The notes below the pieces were generated by a model. It was not told the DNA's origin and searched no databases. It saw only the letters and a list, made by a program, of their open reading frames with translations. Positions 1 to 7,458 of a DNA stretch of 13,168 nt are shown piece after piece. The stretch lies in NCBI RefSeq assembly GCF_008641105.1, contig NZ_VTTI01000002.1, positions 132,327-145,494 on the forward strand. The letters run 5' to 3'. The stretch comes from Halopseudomonas salina. Lineage in GTDB: Bacteria; Pseudomonadota; Gammaproteobacteria; Pseudomonadales; Pseudomonadaceae. The position numbers and the translations under genes are program-made. How positions within the stretch are numbered: position 1 is the first letter of the stretch; each line of letters begins with the position of its first letter.

Positions 1-425
1 GCAGTTATGTGATCCGCGCGGATGAAGCGGTAACCGATGCCGATGGCAACATCGTAGAGCTGCTGTGCTCCTACGACCCGGACACGCTGGGCAAGAATCC
101 CGAGGGCCGCAAGGTCAAGGGCGTTATTCACTGGGTACCGGCTGCGCAAAGTCTGGAGTGCGAAGTGCGTCTGTATGATCGCCTGTTCCGCGCGCCCAAT
201 CCTGACAAGAGCGAGGAGGGTGGCACTTTCCTGGAAAACATCAATCCGGAGTCACTGGTGGTGCTTGCCGGTTGCCGTGCAGAGCCTTCGCTGGCCAGCG
301 CGGCTGCCGAGGAACGCTTCCAGTTTGAGCGTGAGGGTTATTTCTGTGTCGACAGCAAGGACTCGAAACCAGACCGTCTGGTGTTCAATCGCACCGTAAC
401 GCTGCGCGATTCCTGGGGGCAATAA
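1..425 (+). CDS. glnS: Glutaminyl-tRNA synthetase, C-terminal part (5' end outside window)
   Basis: This is the last ~141 codons of glutaminyl-tRNA synthetase, the cytoplasmic class I enzyme that charges tRNA-Gln. The reading frame is open from base 3 with no start inside the window, so the gene begins upstream. What remains is the C-terminal anticodon-binding beta-barrel region. The stretches [35 protein letters not shown] and [11 protein letters not shown] match what I remember of the proteobacterial GlnS C-terminus. The catalytic HIGH and KMSKS motifs lie outside the window. The TAA stop (423-425) shares its last A with the ATG of cysS, so the two synthetase genes are very probably co-transcribed and translationally coupled. 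Identity is clear; only the upstream extent is unknown. Confidence 0.96.
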   Translation, partial: SYVIRADEAVTDADGNIVELLCSYDPDTLGKNPEGRKVKGVIHWVPAAQSLECEVRLYDRLFRAPNPDKSEEGGTFLENINPESLVVLAGCRAEPSLASAAAEERFQFEREGYFCVDSKDSKPDRLVFNRTVTLRDSWGQ

Positions 426-1810
426 TGGTTCTGTCGATCTACAACACGCTGACCAAAACCAAGGCGCCGCTGATGCCGTTGGAAGACAATCATGTGCGGC
501 TGTATGTATGCGGTATGACCGTCTACGACTACTGCCATATTGGCCACGCACGGGTGATGGTGGCCTTTGATGTGGTTGCCCGCTGGTTACGCTTTCGTGG
601 CTACAAGCTGACCTACGTGCGAAATATCACTGACATTGACGACAAGATCATCCGTCGTGCCAATGAAAATGGTGAGACCTTCCAGGTGCTGACCAATCGC
701 ATGATTGCGGCGATGCATGAAGATGAAGCCCGGTTGAGTGTATTGAGACCGGACATGGAACCCCGAGCCAGCGATCATGTGCCAGGTATGCACAACATGA
801 TTCAGACTCTGATCGACAAGGGTTATGCCTACGCACCAGGGAATGGTGACGTGTATTACCGGGTCGGCAAGTTTGAAGGCTATGGCAAGTTGTCCCGCAA
901 GAAGATCGAGGATCTGCGTTCGGGCGCCCGGGTAGAGGTAGGTGAGGCCAAGGAAGATCCACTGGACTTCGTGCTTTGGAAGGCCGCCAAGCCGGGCGAG
1001 CCCAGTTGGTCGTCGCCCTGGGGTGAGGGGCGCCCAGGCTGGCATATCGAGTGCTCGGTGATGTCCAACTGCTGCCTGGGGGATACCTTCGACATCCATG
1101 GTGGCGGGCCCGATCTGGTGTTTCCGCACCATGAAAATGAGATCGCGCAGAGCGAAGCTGCAAATGAAAAGCCCTATGCGATGGCCTGGATGCATGCGGG
1201 TGCGGTGCGTGTCGATGGCGAGAAAATGTCAAAGTCACTGGGGAATTTCTTCACCATTCGGGAGGTGCTGGAAAAGTATCACCCTGAAGTGGTGCGCTAT
1301 CTGCTGGTCTCCAGTCAGTATCGTAGTTCGATCAATTATTCGGAAGATAACCTGAAGGAAGCTCGGGGCGCGCTTGAGCGGTTCTATCATGCGCTCAAGG
1401 GGTTGCCTGACGCTCAGGCCGCGGATGGCGAGGAGTTTGTCGAGCGTTTCGGCGCGGCGATGGATGATGATTTCAATACGCCCGAAGCCTGCGCTGTGCT
1501 GTTTGACATGGTGCGCGAGGTAAATCGCCTCAAGGACAGTAATCCGGCCTCCGCCGCAGCCCTGGCAGCGAGGCTACGTGAGTTGGCCGGGAATCTGGGG
1601 CTGTTGCAACTGGATCCTGATATGTTTCTTCAGGCTGGTGGGAGCGGCAAGGTCGACGCGGCCGAGATTGAAGCATTGATCAAGGCGCGGCTTCAGGCAC
1701 GGGCAGACAAGAACTGGGCCGAGTCTGACCGCATAAGGGATGAGCTGACAGCCAAGGGTGTAGTGCTCGAGGATGGCAAGGGTGGTACGACCTGGCGTAT
1801 CAAGGACTGA
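425..1810 (+). CDS. cysS: Cysteinyl-tRNA synthetase
   Basis: Class I cytoplasmic synthetase that attaches cysteine to tRNA-Cys using ATP. The 461-residue length is normal for a bacterial monomeric CysRS. The HIGH motif is at residues 38-41 (YCHIGHAR) and KMSKS at 267-271. The four zinc ligands known from the E. coli enzyme (C28, C209, H234, E238) have direct counterparts at C29, C210, H235 and E239; the zinc selects cysteine by its thiolate. The C-terminal third (about 310-461) carries the helical DALR-like and anticodon-binding region, ending in [12 protein letters not shown]. The start overlaps the glnS stop as TAATG, which fixes the ATG and implies translational coupling. A strong hairpin terminator follows the stop within about 20 bases, so the glnS-cysS unit ends here. 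Nothing about the gene looks broken or foreign. Confidence 0.98.
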   Translation: MVLSIYNTLTKTKAPLMPLEDNHVRLYVCGMTVYDYCHIGHARVMVAFDVVARWLRFRGYKLTYVRNITDIDDKIIRRANENGETFQVLTNRMIAAMHEDEARLSVLRPDMEPRASDHVPGMHNMIQTLIDKGYAYAPGNGDVYYRVGKFEGYGKLSRKKIEDLRSGARVEVGEAKEDPLDFVLWKAAKPGEPSWSSPWGEGRPGWHIECSVMSNCCLGDTFDIHGGGPDLVFPHHENEIAQSEAANEKPYAMAWMHAGAVRVDGEKMSKSLGNFFTIREVLEKYHPEVVRYLLVSSQYRSSINYSEDNLKEARGALERFYHALKGLPDAQAADGEEFVERFGAAMDDDFNTPEACAVLFDMVREVNRLKDSNPASAAALAARLRELAGNLGLLQLDPDMFLQAGGSGKVDAAEIEALIKARLQARADKNWAESDRIRDELTAKGVVLEDGKGGTTWRIKD

Positions 1811-1831
1811 TCTGACCGTCTGGTTCAGAAG

Positions 1832-1863
1832 AAAACGGCAACCTTGTGGTTGCCGTTTTTTTT
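1832..1863 (+). terminator. Rho-independent terminator after cysS
   Basis: A perfect 12-bp stem, AAAACGGCAACC (1832-1843) with GGTTGCCGTTTT (1848-1859), closes a 4-base loop TTGT. An uninterrupted run of eight T residues spans 1856-1863. It starts 22 bases after the cysS stop. The A-rich left side could also serve the convergent symporter gene, whose stop lies at 1889-1891, but the T tract on that strand is shorter and interrupted, so its main direction is plus. Confidence 0.93.
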
Positions 1864-1888
1864 GCTTTGTAGTTTTCCAGCATCAGAC

Positions 1889-3301
1889 CTAGTGCCAGAT
1901 ATCGTTCTTTATCTTGTCCTTCAGCTCGGGGAAGTCCTTGAGCTTGAAGGTAGGTACGAGGCCTTCCTTGCGCTGCGCCAGATAATCCTTGGTCAGTTTC
2001 GCTACGGTGCCCGATAGCAGCACTATGGCGATCAGGTTTACCGTAGCCATCAGGCCCATGGACGCATCCGCAGCGTTGAATACGGTGGATACTGCCTGCA
2101 TCGAGCCCCAGACAACCATGCCCAGCGCAGCCACGCGCAAAATGGTAAAACCTGTTCGATTGCCCATGCCCAGGAACGTCATCGCGTTTTCCGCATAGGA
2201 ATAGTTGGCAACGATCGAGGTAAAGGCAAAGAACAGGATGGCGATAGCGATAAAGTAAGTGCCGGCAACGCCAATATGCGAGGCCATTGCCTGCTGGGTC
2301 AACTGTGTACCTGTGACGCCGGAGCCTGGTTCCAGCACACCCGATAGCAGAATCATTACTGCTGTGGCAGTGCAGATCACAATGGTGTCGATAAATACAC
2401 CTAGCGCCTGAACCAGGCCCTGGGAGGAGGGGTGATGGGGCGCCGGCGTAGCAGTGGCTGCCACGTTTGGTGCCGAACCCATACCGGCTTCGTTGGAAAA
2501 CAGACCGCGTTTGATGCCGTTCAGCATGGCGGCGGTAACCGAGCCTGCGACACCACCTGCGGCTTCTTCCAGCCCAAATGCGCTTCTGACGATAGTGGCC
2601 AGAACACCAGGAACGTCAGTAATGTTTATGGCCATTACTACCAGAGCCATCAATACGTAGGCACCGGCCATGAATGGCACGATTATTTCAGCGAACCGGG
2701 CAATCGAGCGCAATCCTCCGAAAATCACCAGGGCCGCACCGGCAGCCAGGGCGATACCGACCCACATCTTGGAAAAACCGAAGGCACCTTCCATGGCATC
2801 AGCGATGGAATTTGCCTGAACCGCGTTGAATACCAGGCCGAAGGAGATAATCAGACATACGGAAAATACGCCGCCGGCCCAGGGGGCATTCAGTCCCTTG
2901 GAAATATAGAAAGCAGGTCCGCCTCGGTATTGACCCTCACCATCACGGATCTTGTATAGCTGGGCCAGGGTGCTTTCCGAATAAGCGGTTGCCATACCCA
3001 CGAGTGCGACCATCCACATCCAAAAAATGGCTCCCGCCCCACCCAGATACAAGGCGACTGCCACGCCGGCCAGGTTGCCCGTGCCTACCCGGGAAGCGAG
3101 GCTGGTTGCCAACGCCTGGAAGGGTGAGATTCCGTTCTCGTCGCTCTGGCGGGATCCCTTGATTGCACGGATCATCTCACCAAAATTGACGAACTGCAGA
3201 AAGCCCAGCCGGACAGTGAAGAACACGCCCACAGCCAATAGCCCGTAGATGAGGATGTAACCCCAGAAAAGGTTGTTGAGAAAGTCAATTATCGTTGTCA
3301 T
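1889..3301 (-). CDS. Alanine/glycine:cation symporter (AGCS family)
   Basis: Predicted inner-membrane sodium (or proton)-coupled importer of small neutral amino acids such as alanine or glycine, 470 residues. Roughly eleven hydrophobic segments are visible from about residue 10 to 435. Family-typical stretches are SRVGTGNLAGVA (about 70-81), FWMWMVALVGMATAYSES (93-110), GQYRGGPAFY (123-132) and FSNEAGMGSAPNVAATA (268-284). The frame is open further upstream, to 3445, but I chose the ATG at 3299-3301. It is preceded by AGGAAGAG at proper spacing, and the protein then begins MTTIIDFLNNLFW, as family members do; the extra 48 residues are hydrophilic and unlike the family. The gene is convergent with cysS and divergent from the hydrolase at 3514. 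Substrate and coupling ion cannot be read from the sequence. Confidence 0.93.
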   Translation of the reverse strand: MTTIIDFLNNLFWGYILIYGLLAVGVFFTVRLGFLQFVNFGEMIRAIKGSRQSDENGISPFQALATSLASRVGTGNLAGVAVALYLGGAGAIFWMWMVALVGMATAYSESTLAQLYKIRDGEGQYRGGPAFYISKGLNAPWAGGVFSVCLIISFGLVFNAVQANSIADAMEGAFGFSKMWVGIALAAGAALVIFGGLRSIARFAEIIVPFMAGAYVLMALVVMAINITDVPGVLATIVRSAFGLEEAAGGVAGSVTAAMLNGIKRGLFSNEAGMGSAPNVAATATPAPHHPSSQGLVQALGVFIDTIVICTATAVMILLSGVLEPGSGVTGTQLTQQAMASHIGVAGTYFIAIAILFFAFTSIVANYSYAENAMTFLGMGNRTGFTILRVAALGMVVWGSMQAVSTVFNAADASMGLMATVNLIAIVLLSGTVAKLTKDYLAQRKEGLVPTFKLKDFPELKDKIKNDIWH

Positions 3302-3439
3302 GGCTCTTCCTGAGTGGATAGATTCGCAAGGAGTACTTTTTAACCCTAGTCTTCGACAGACAATCCGCCAGCCTTGTGGCTCATTTCTTCGATATGCGCC
3401 ATATACGCCGTGGTAAATGGCTGTATACGACCTGTCTTT

Positions 3440-3452
3440 TGACAAACTGTCA
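3440..3452. promoter_or_regulatory. Perfect short dyad in the symporter/hydrolase divergent region
   Basis: TGACA (3440-3444) and TGTCA (3448-3452) form a perfect inverted repeat around a 3-base AAC centre, within the 212-bp region between the divergent genes. It overlaps TTGACA (3439-3444), a textbook -35 hexamer, but no acceptable -10 box lies 16-18 bases further on, so I call only the dyad. Size and placement suit a dimeric repressor operator. The binding protein is unknown, and five-bp arms can occur by chance. Confidence 0.3.
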
Positions 3453-3513
3453 GCCTACTATCGTACCCATACATGAGAACGTGGCTAAAGCCCCGCCTGC
3501 ACCAGGAGTCGAT

Positions 3514-4335
3514 ATGAGCCTTACACCCGCCAACCTGCAGATTCGTCCACGCCGCATGGATTTCAGCCTGCCGGATCCATTACCCCGCCATTGGCATGGA
3601 AATGATCCATTCAAGACCCATTTTTTCAATGCGATGTCGGTCCTGTTTCCAGACGGTGAGCGCTACTTCATCGATTCGGTACGCCAGTTCCGCAACCAGA
3701 TCACCGATCCGGCGCTGCTCGAGCAGATTCGTGGATTTATTGGTCAGGAAGGCCACCACAGTCGCGAACATATCGACTACAACAACCGTCTGCGTGCACT
3801 GGGCTATGATGTCGACCGCCTGGAGTTGCCGGTGAAACGGCGCATACGGTTCGTGCAGAAACAGTTTTCACCTGATCGTCAGTTGGCCGGCACTGTCGCG
3901 ATGGAGCATTTTACGGCGATTCTGGCCAATGCGCTGCTCAGTGAGCCGGAGTGGATAGACCAGGCCAGCCCCGAAATGCAGCGACTCTGGCGCTGGCATG
4001 CGTTGGAAGAAACCGAGCATAAAGCAGTCGCTTTTGACGTTTATATGCAGGTATCCGGTGACCGTAAAATTCTGCGCAAGGCAATGCGTCAGGCGACCTT
4101 TTTCTTTCTCAAGGATGTGACCAAAGGTACGCTGCATATGCTCAGGAAAGACGGAAAACTGACTCCATCAACATGGTGGAAGGGGCTGGTCTGGTTGTGG
4201 GGGCCCAAAGGGTTTTTCACTCGCCTGATTCCCGCCTACCGCGATTTCTTTCGTGAGGATTTCCATCCCTGGCAGCATGATAACGCCCAGCTGATGGACA
4301 GGGTCGCAAGAGAGTTCGAGCCCCTCCCGGCCTGA
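3514..4335 (+). CDS. Predicted metal-dependent hydrolase (PF10118/COG3687-like), possible di-metal helical protein
   Basis: A 273-residue soluble protein resembling the family named 'predicted metal-dependent hydrolase' (PF10118, COG3687). No member function is known to me with certainty. The visible metal-ligand pattern is ferritin-like: E79-G-H-H82 with E85-H86 nearby (GQEGHHSREH), E131-H132 (AMEHFTA) and E166-T-E-H169 (HALEETEHKAVAFDVY). Two ExxH motifs plus an isolated Glu are what a four-helix di-iron or di-manganese site needs; this is my inference. No signal peptide or transmembrane segment is evident. The frame is open from 3376, but I chose the ATG at 3514 because AGGAG (3504-3508) sits 5 bases before it and the protein then opens MSLTPANLQIRPRRMDF, ahead of the conserved body. 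No terminator is visible before pntAA, so some readthrough is possible. Confidence 0.8.
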   Translation: MSLTPANLQIRPRRMDFSLPDPLPRHWHGNDPFKTHFFNAMSVLFPDGERYFIDSVRQFRNQITDPALLEQIRGFIGQEGHHSREHIDYNNRLRALGYDVDRLELPVKRRIRFVQKQFSPDRQLAGTVAMEHFTAILANALLSEPEWIDQASPEMQRLWRWHALEETEHKAVAFDVYMQVSGDRKILRKAMRQATFFFLKDVTKGTLHMLRKDGKLTPSTWWKGLVWLWGPKGFFTRLIPAYRDFFREDFHPWQHDNAQLMDRVAREFEPLPA

Positions 4336-4384
4336 GCGCTAGACTCGCCTCCTAACAGTGCACCCTATCGCAAACAACCCAGAC

Positions 4385-4405
4385 GATGGTCTATGATGGA
4401 CCATC
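4385..4405 (+). promoter_or_regulatory. Probable pnt promoter -10 box inside an operator-like palindrome
   Basis: Arms GATGGTC (4385-4391) and GACCATC (4399-4405) are a perfect 7-bp inverted repeat around 7 bases that contain TATGAT (4392-4397), a five-of-six match to the sigma-70 -10 box. Transcription from it would start near 4404, giving a leader of about 20 bases with AAGGA (4416-4420) ideally placed before the pntAA ATG. The -35 region around 4368-4374 is poor. A protein bound to the arms would cover the -10 box and block the polymerase. The inner TGGTC/GACCA half-sites resemble those of GntR-type regulators, but the spacing is wider than in FadR sites. Confidence 0.45.
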
Positions 4406-4426
4406 TTCTGTTGCGAAGGATGCGTC

Positions 4427-5557
4427 ATGACTGTTCAGCTGTTTGTTCCCGGGGAAACCCGACTGCACGAGAAACGTGTGGCACTGGTGCCAGTGGTCGC
4501 AGAAAAACTCACCAAGCTCGGCATCGAGATCAGTTTGCAACCAGGGGCCGGCGAAGCAGCCAGGATACCGGACGCGGCTTATGAGAAGGCGGGGGTGAGG
4601 GTCGCCGAGCCACCCGCTGGTGTTGATCTGGTGTTTCGCGTGCAGCCACCCTCGATAGAAGAAATCGAGCAGATGAAGCCCGGCACAGTGCTGTGCTGCT
4701 TCGTTTATGCGCACCGCGAGGCGCCCATCGTCCAGGCCCTGCGTGATCACAGGATTACCTGTTTTGCCATGGAGCTCGTGCCGCGCATTACCCGTGCGCA
4801 GGCCATGGACGCCTTGTCTTCTCAAGCTGCTCTGGCAGGTTACTACGCCGCATTGCTAGCAGCGACCAATCTCAATCGTATTCTGCCAATGATGACGACG
4901 GCGGTGGGCTCACTGCGCCCGGCGCGGATTCTGGTCATGGGCGCTGGTGTGGCCGGGCTGCAAGCTCTGGCCACCGCCAAGCGGTTAGGCGCGATCGTTG
5001 AGGGTTACGACGTGCGCCCGGAAGTGAAAGAGCAGGTGGAATCGGTGGGTGGCAAGTTTGTGGATACCGGGGTGTCAGCCAGCGGTACCGGCGGTTATGC
5101 CCGCGAACTTACGTCGGAAGAGCAGGCCAAGGTGGATGAGGTGCTTACGCGCCACATTCAGACTGCGGACGCTGTGATCACTACGGCATCTATACCCGGC
5201 AGACCCAGTCCGAAAATCATCAGTGAATCCCAGATTCGCGGTATGAAGCCCGGCTCGGTCATTATTGATCTGGCAGCCGAAGGAGGCGGTAACACGCCGC
5301 TCACGGAACCGGGCGACACGGTGGAGATCGGACCGGTCACCATCGTTGCACCCCTGAATATTCCCAGTCACCTTGCCGAACACGCCTCTGAACTCTACTC
5401 GCGCAATCTGCTTGCTCTGATCGGTCTGATGGTCAAGGACGGAGAGTTGAACATTGACTGGGAAGATGAAGTTCTCACCGGTGCCGTGTTGACTCACGAT
5501 GGCGAAATCAAGAATGAAGCTGCCAGAAAAGCAGTCGAAACCACTACGGGGGCATAA
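4427..5557 (+). CDS. pntAA: NAD(P) transhydrogenase alpha subunit, soluble NAD(H)-binding part (domain I)
   Basis: First subunit of the proton-translocating transhydrogenase, which uses proton motive force to drive hydride transfer from NADH to NADP+. The 376 residues make up the cytoplasmic NAD(H)-binding domain I only; the alpha membrane part is the separate next gene, as in Rhodospirillum rubrum and pseudomonads and unlike the fused E. coli PntA. The Rossmann glycine motif is GAGVAG at 172-177, and D195 at the end of the next strand should bind the adenosine ribose. The RQD loop is present as R120, Q125 and D128, with S131, matching R127/Q132/D135/S138 of the R. rubrum protein as I recall them. 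AAGGA lies 6 bases before the ATG. The stop is 2 bases from pntAB, so the genes form one operon. A palindromic promoter region precedes it. Confidence 0.96.
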   Translation: MTVQLFVPGETRLHEKRVALVPVVAEKLTKLGIEISLQPGAGEAARIPDAAYEKAGVRVAEPPAGVDLVFRVQPPSIEEIEQMKPGTVLCCFVYAHREAPIVQALRDHRITCFAMELVPRITRAQAMDALSSQAALAGYYAALLAATNLNRILPMMTTAVGSLRPARILVMGAGVAGLQALATAKRLGAIVEGYDVRPEVKEQVESVGGKFVDTGVSASGTGGYARELTSEEQAKVDEVLTRHIQTADAVITTASIPGRPSPKIISESQIRGMKPGSVIIDLAAEGGGNTPLTEPGDTVEIGPVTIVAPLNIPSHLAEHASELYSRNLLALIGLMVKDGELNIDWEDEVLTGAVLTHDGEIKNEAARKAVETTTGA

Positions 5558-5559
5558 CC

Positions 5560-5892
5560 ATGGATGCTACAACCACCATTACCGGGTTTGTTGCCCTGTA
5601 TATCTTCATGCTCGCGGCCTTCACAGGTTACGAGATCATTGGCCGGGTGCCGGCAATTCTGCATACGCCGCTGATGTCCGGCTCCAACTTTATCCACGGC
5701 ATTGTCGTGGTCGGTGCAATGTGGGCGCTGCTGAATGCATCAACGCCGCTGGAGCAGGTGATCGGGTTTTTCGGTGTGCTGTTGGGCGCCGGCAACGCTG
5801 CTGGTGGCTACGTGGTGACCGAGCGGATGCTGCAGATGTTCAAGAGCAGCGACAAGCGCGCTGACAAAACCACATCGACGGACAAGGAATAG
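5560..5892 (+). CDS. pntAB: NAD(P) transhydrogenase alpha subunit, membrane part
   Basis: A 110-residue inner-membrane subunit that supplies the alpha share of domain II, the proton channel of transhydrogenase. Three hydrophobic helices are visible at about 7-25, 41-59 and 65-86, with a charged, Lys/Asp/Thr-rich tail from 93 to 110. The loop HTPLMSGSNFIHG (35-47) is characteristic of this subunit. H46 on the second helix is the likely proton-channel histidine, since the E. coli beta His91 position is Asn in the partner PntB. It lacks the longer N-terminus of some homologues, but the ATG two bases after the pntAA stop gives a normal start. Co-translation with pntAA and pntB (3-base gap) fits a fixed complex stoichiometry. 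Confidence 0.95.
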   Translation: MDATTTITGFVALYIFMLAAFTGYEIIGRVPAILHTPLMSGSNFIHGIVVVGAMWALLNASTPLEQVIGFFGVLLGAGNAAGGYVVTERMLQMFKSSDKRADKTTSTDKE

Positions 5893-5895
5893 GTC

Positions 5896-7317
5896 ATGGA
5901 TACCACGCTGATTATTGAAGCGGCCTATTTCGTTGCGGCCCTGCTGTTTATCTATGGTCTCAAGCGTATGGCCAGCCCGGTGACCGCACGCTCCGGCATC
6001 CTGGTCGCGGGCTGGGGCATGGTGCTTGCTGTAGCTGTCGCGTTTTTATACGGCCTGGACGTTAACGAGAAGGCCCAGCCCCATGTCTGGGTAAACCTCA
6101 CGTTAGTGGTTATCGCCCTGGGGATAGGTGTGGGCTGGGCCTGGTACAGTGGCAAGAAAGTAGCCATGACCGACATGCCGCAGATGGTGGCCCTTTACAA
6201 CGGTATGGGCGGCGGCGCGGCGGCCGCGATCGCGGCAATTGAGTTGTTCTCAGGCAATGCCCAGTCCCACGGGATAGTGGTAACCATTCTTGCCGTACTC
6301 GGTGGTCTGATTGGTGCCGTGGCGCTGTCAGGTTCATTGATTGCCTGGGCCAAACTGGACGGGCGAATCAACAAGACGGTACGCCTGCCAGGCCAGCAGG
6401 CTATCAATGCCGCTCTGTTTTTCCTCGCACTGGCAACTGGCGCTGCAATTACCACCGCAGGGCTGGCTGGTGAAGTCTCGATAACGCTGGTAGCCGTGTT
6501 CTTCGTTATCTCGCTGGTGCTGGGCGTGATGCTGACCAATCCCATTGGCGGCGCGGACATGCCTGTGGTGATTTCCCTTTACAACGCCTTTACCGGTCTG
6601 GCCGTAGCGTTCGAAGGTTTCGTGTTGCAGAATCCGGCAATGATCATTGCCGGTACGGTGGTCGGGTCGGCTGGTACCTTGCTCACCCTGATGATGGCCA
6701 AGGCGATGAACCGCCCGGTATCCAATGTGATCTTCAGCCAGTTTGGTGAAACCGACGACGGTGGTGATAGCGAAATAGAAGGTAGCATGAAGGCGGCAGA
6801 GGCATCCGATGCGGCCATCGCAATGTACTACGCCAACAAGGTCATCATCGTTCCGGGTTATGGCCTGGCAGTGGCCCAGGCGCAGCACAAGCTCTATGAG
6901 TTTGTGAAGTTGCTGCAGAAACAGGGCGTTGACGTGCGTTTTGCCATTCACCCGGTTGCCGGACGCATGCCTGGTCATATGAACGTGCTGCTGGCTGAAG
7001 CGGGTGTGCCCTACGACATCATCTTCGATCTGGAAGACATCAATGAAGATTTCGCCCAGGCTGATGTGGCAATCGTATTGGGCGCCAACGATGTGGTGAA
7101 CCCTGCAGCCCGGACCAAGAAATCCAGCCCTATCTACGGCATGCCGATTCTCAACGTGGATATGGCGCAGACGGCGTATGTGGTCAAGCGTGGCCAGGGC
7201 AAGGGGTACTCGGGTGTAGAGAACGAGCTTTTCTACGCCGACAACACCTCGATGGTCTACGGTGATGCTCAGAAGGTGATGGCGCAGATGATCGAGGCGG
7301 TGAAGTCGCTGGGGTGA
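5896..7317 (+). CDS. pntB: NAD(P) transhydrogenase beta subunit
   Basis: Beta subunit of the proton-pumping transhydrogenase, 473 residues. The N-terminal ~265 residues are the membrane domain II, with about eight or nine hydrophobic helices. The C-terminal part from about 300 is the cytoplasmic NADP(H)-binding domain III. Domain III motifs are clear: VPGYGLAVAQAQ (319-330, with G321-Y322-G323), HPVAGRMPGHMNVLLAEA, GANDVVNPAA and KRGQGKGYSGVEN, the last being the lid loop that holds NADP(H). N102 in ALYNGMGG stands where E. coli PntB has the channel residue His91. The gene closes the pntAA-pntAB-pntB operon; a terminator nested in AGCTNNN repeats follows. The enzyme's usual job is to supply NADPH for biosynthesis and oxidative-stress defence. 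Confidence 0.97.
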   Translation: MDTTLIIEAAYFVAALLFIYGLKRMASPVTARSGILVAGWGMVLAVAVAFLYGLDVNEKAQPHVWVNLTLVVIALGIGVGWAWYSGKKVAMTDMPQMVALYNGMGGGAAAAIAAIELFSGNAQSHGIVVTILAVLGGLIGAVALSGSLIAWAKLDGRINKTVRLPGQQAINAALFFLALATGAAITTAGLAGEVSITLVAVFFVISLVLGVMLTNPIGGADMPVVISLYNAFTGLAVAFEGFVLQNPAMIIAGTVVGSAGTLLTLMMAKAMNRPVSNVIFSQFGETDDGGDSEIEGSMKAAEASDAAIAMYYANKVIIVPGYGLAVAQAQHKLYEFVKLLQKQGVDVRFAIHPVAGRMPGHMNVLLAEAGVPYDIIFDLEDINEDFAQADVAIVLGANDVVNPAARTKKSSPIYGMPILNVDMAQTAYVVKRGQGKGYSGVENELFYADNTSMVYGDAQKVMAQMIEAVKSLG

Positions 7318-7320
7318 CCG

Positions 7321-7450
7321 GCAAGCTGCTAGCCGCAAGCTTCAAGCTTCAAGCTAGAAGCAAATAAAAAACCCGGCATTTGCCGGGTTTTTTTGTTGCT
7401 GGTGCTGGTTTCTGACGCCTTACTTGCAGCTTGCAGCTTCTAGCTGGGAG
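7321..7450. repeat. Inverted arrays of 7-bp AGCTNNN repeats flanking the pnt terminator
   Basis: The left array (7321-7362) reads as six heptads in register: GCAAGCT, GCTAGCC, GCAAGCT, TCAAGCT, TCAAGCT, AGAAGCA. The right array (7423-7450) is the same kind in the opposite orientation: CTTGCAG, CTTGCAG, CTTCTAG, CTGGGAG. Segment 7324-7346 can pair with 7423-7445 at about 18 of 23 positions by my hand count, so the arrays form the arms of a large imperfect hairpin with the terminator in its loop. Similar AGCT-rich intergenic elements are, from memory, common in Pseudomonas genomes. No coding role is apparent. Confidence 0.7.
7366..7394. terminator. Bidirectional rho-independent terminator between pntB and the aldehyde dehydrogenase gene
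   Basis: Stem CCCGGC (7372-7377) and GCCGGG (7382-7387) closes loop ATTT. Six A residues (7366-7371) precede it and seven T residues (7388-7394) follow. The symmetric A and T tracts allow termination on both strands, which suits its place between two convergent genes: pntB ends at 7317 and the dehydrogenase at 7459. Confidence 0.93.
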
Positions 7451-7458
7451 CGCAGCGA

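Noticed and set aside
3302..3445. 48-residue N-terminal extension of the symporter
   Set aside because: The extension is hydrophilic and unlike the family, while a good ribosome site stands before the ATG at 3301. The longer frame would also leave no room for a promoter.
3439..3469. Sigma-70 promoter built on TTGACA at 3439-3444
   Set aside because: No hexamer at 15-19 bases spacing resembles TATAAT. TACTAT (3456-3461) is only 11 bases away.
3376..3513. 46-residue N-terminal extension of the hydrolase
   Set aside because: AGGAG stands 5 bases before the ATG at 3514. The extension covers the likely promoter region and does not look like part of the fold.
4336..4384. Terminator after the hydrolase gene
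   Set aside because: No stable hairpin followed by a T run is visible in this stretch.
6334..7338. 334-codon open frame antisense to pntB
   Set aside because: Its His- and Arg-rich composition is typical of antisense shadows, it has no recognisable motif, and it is fully opposite the NADP-binding domain of pntB.
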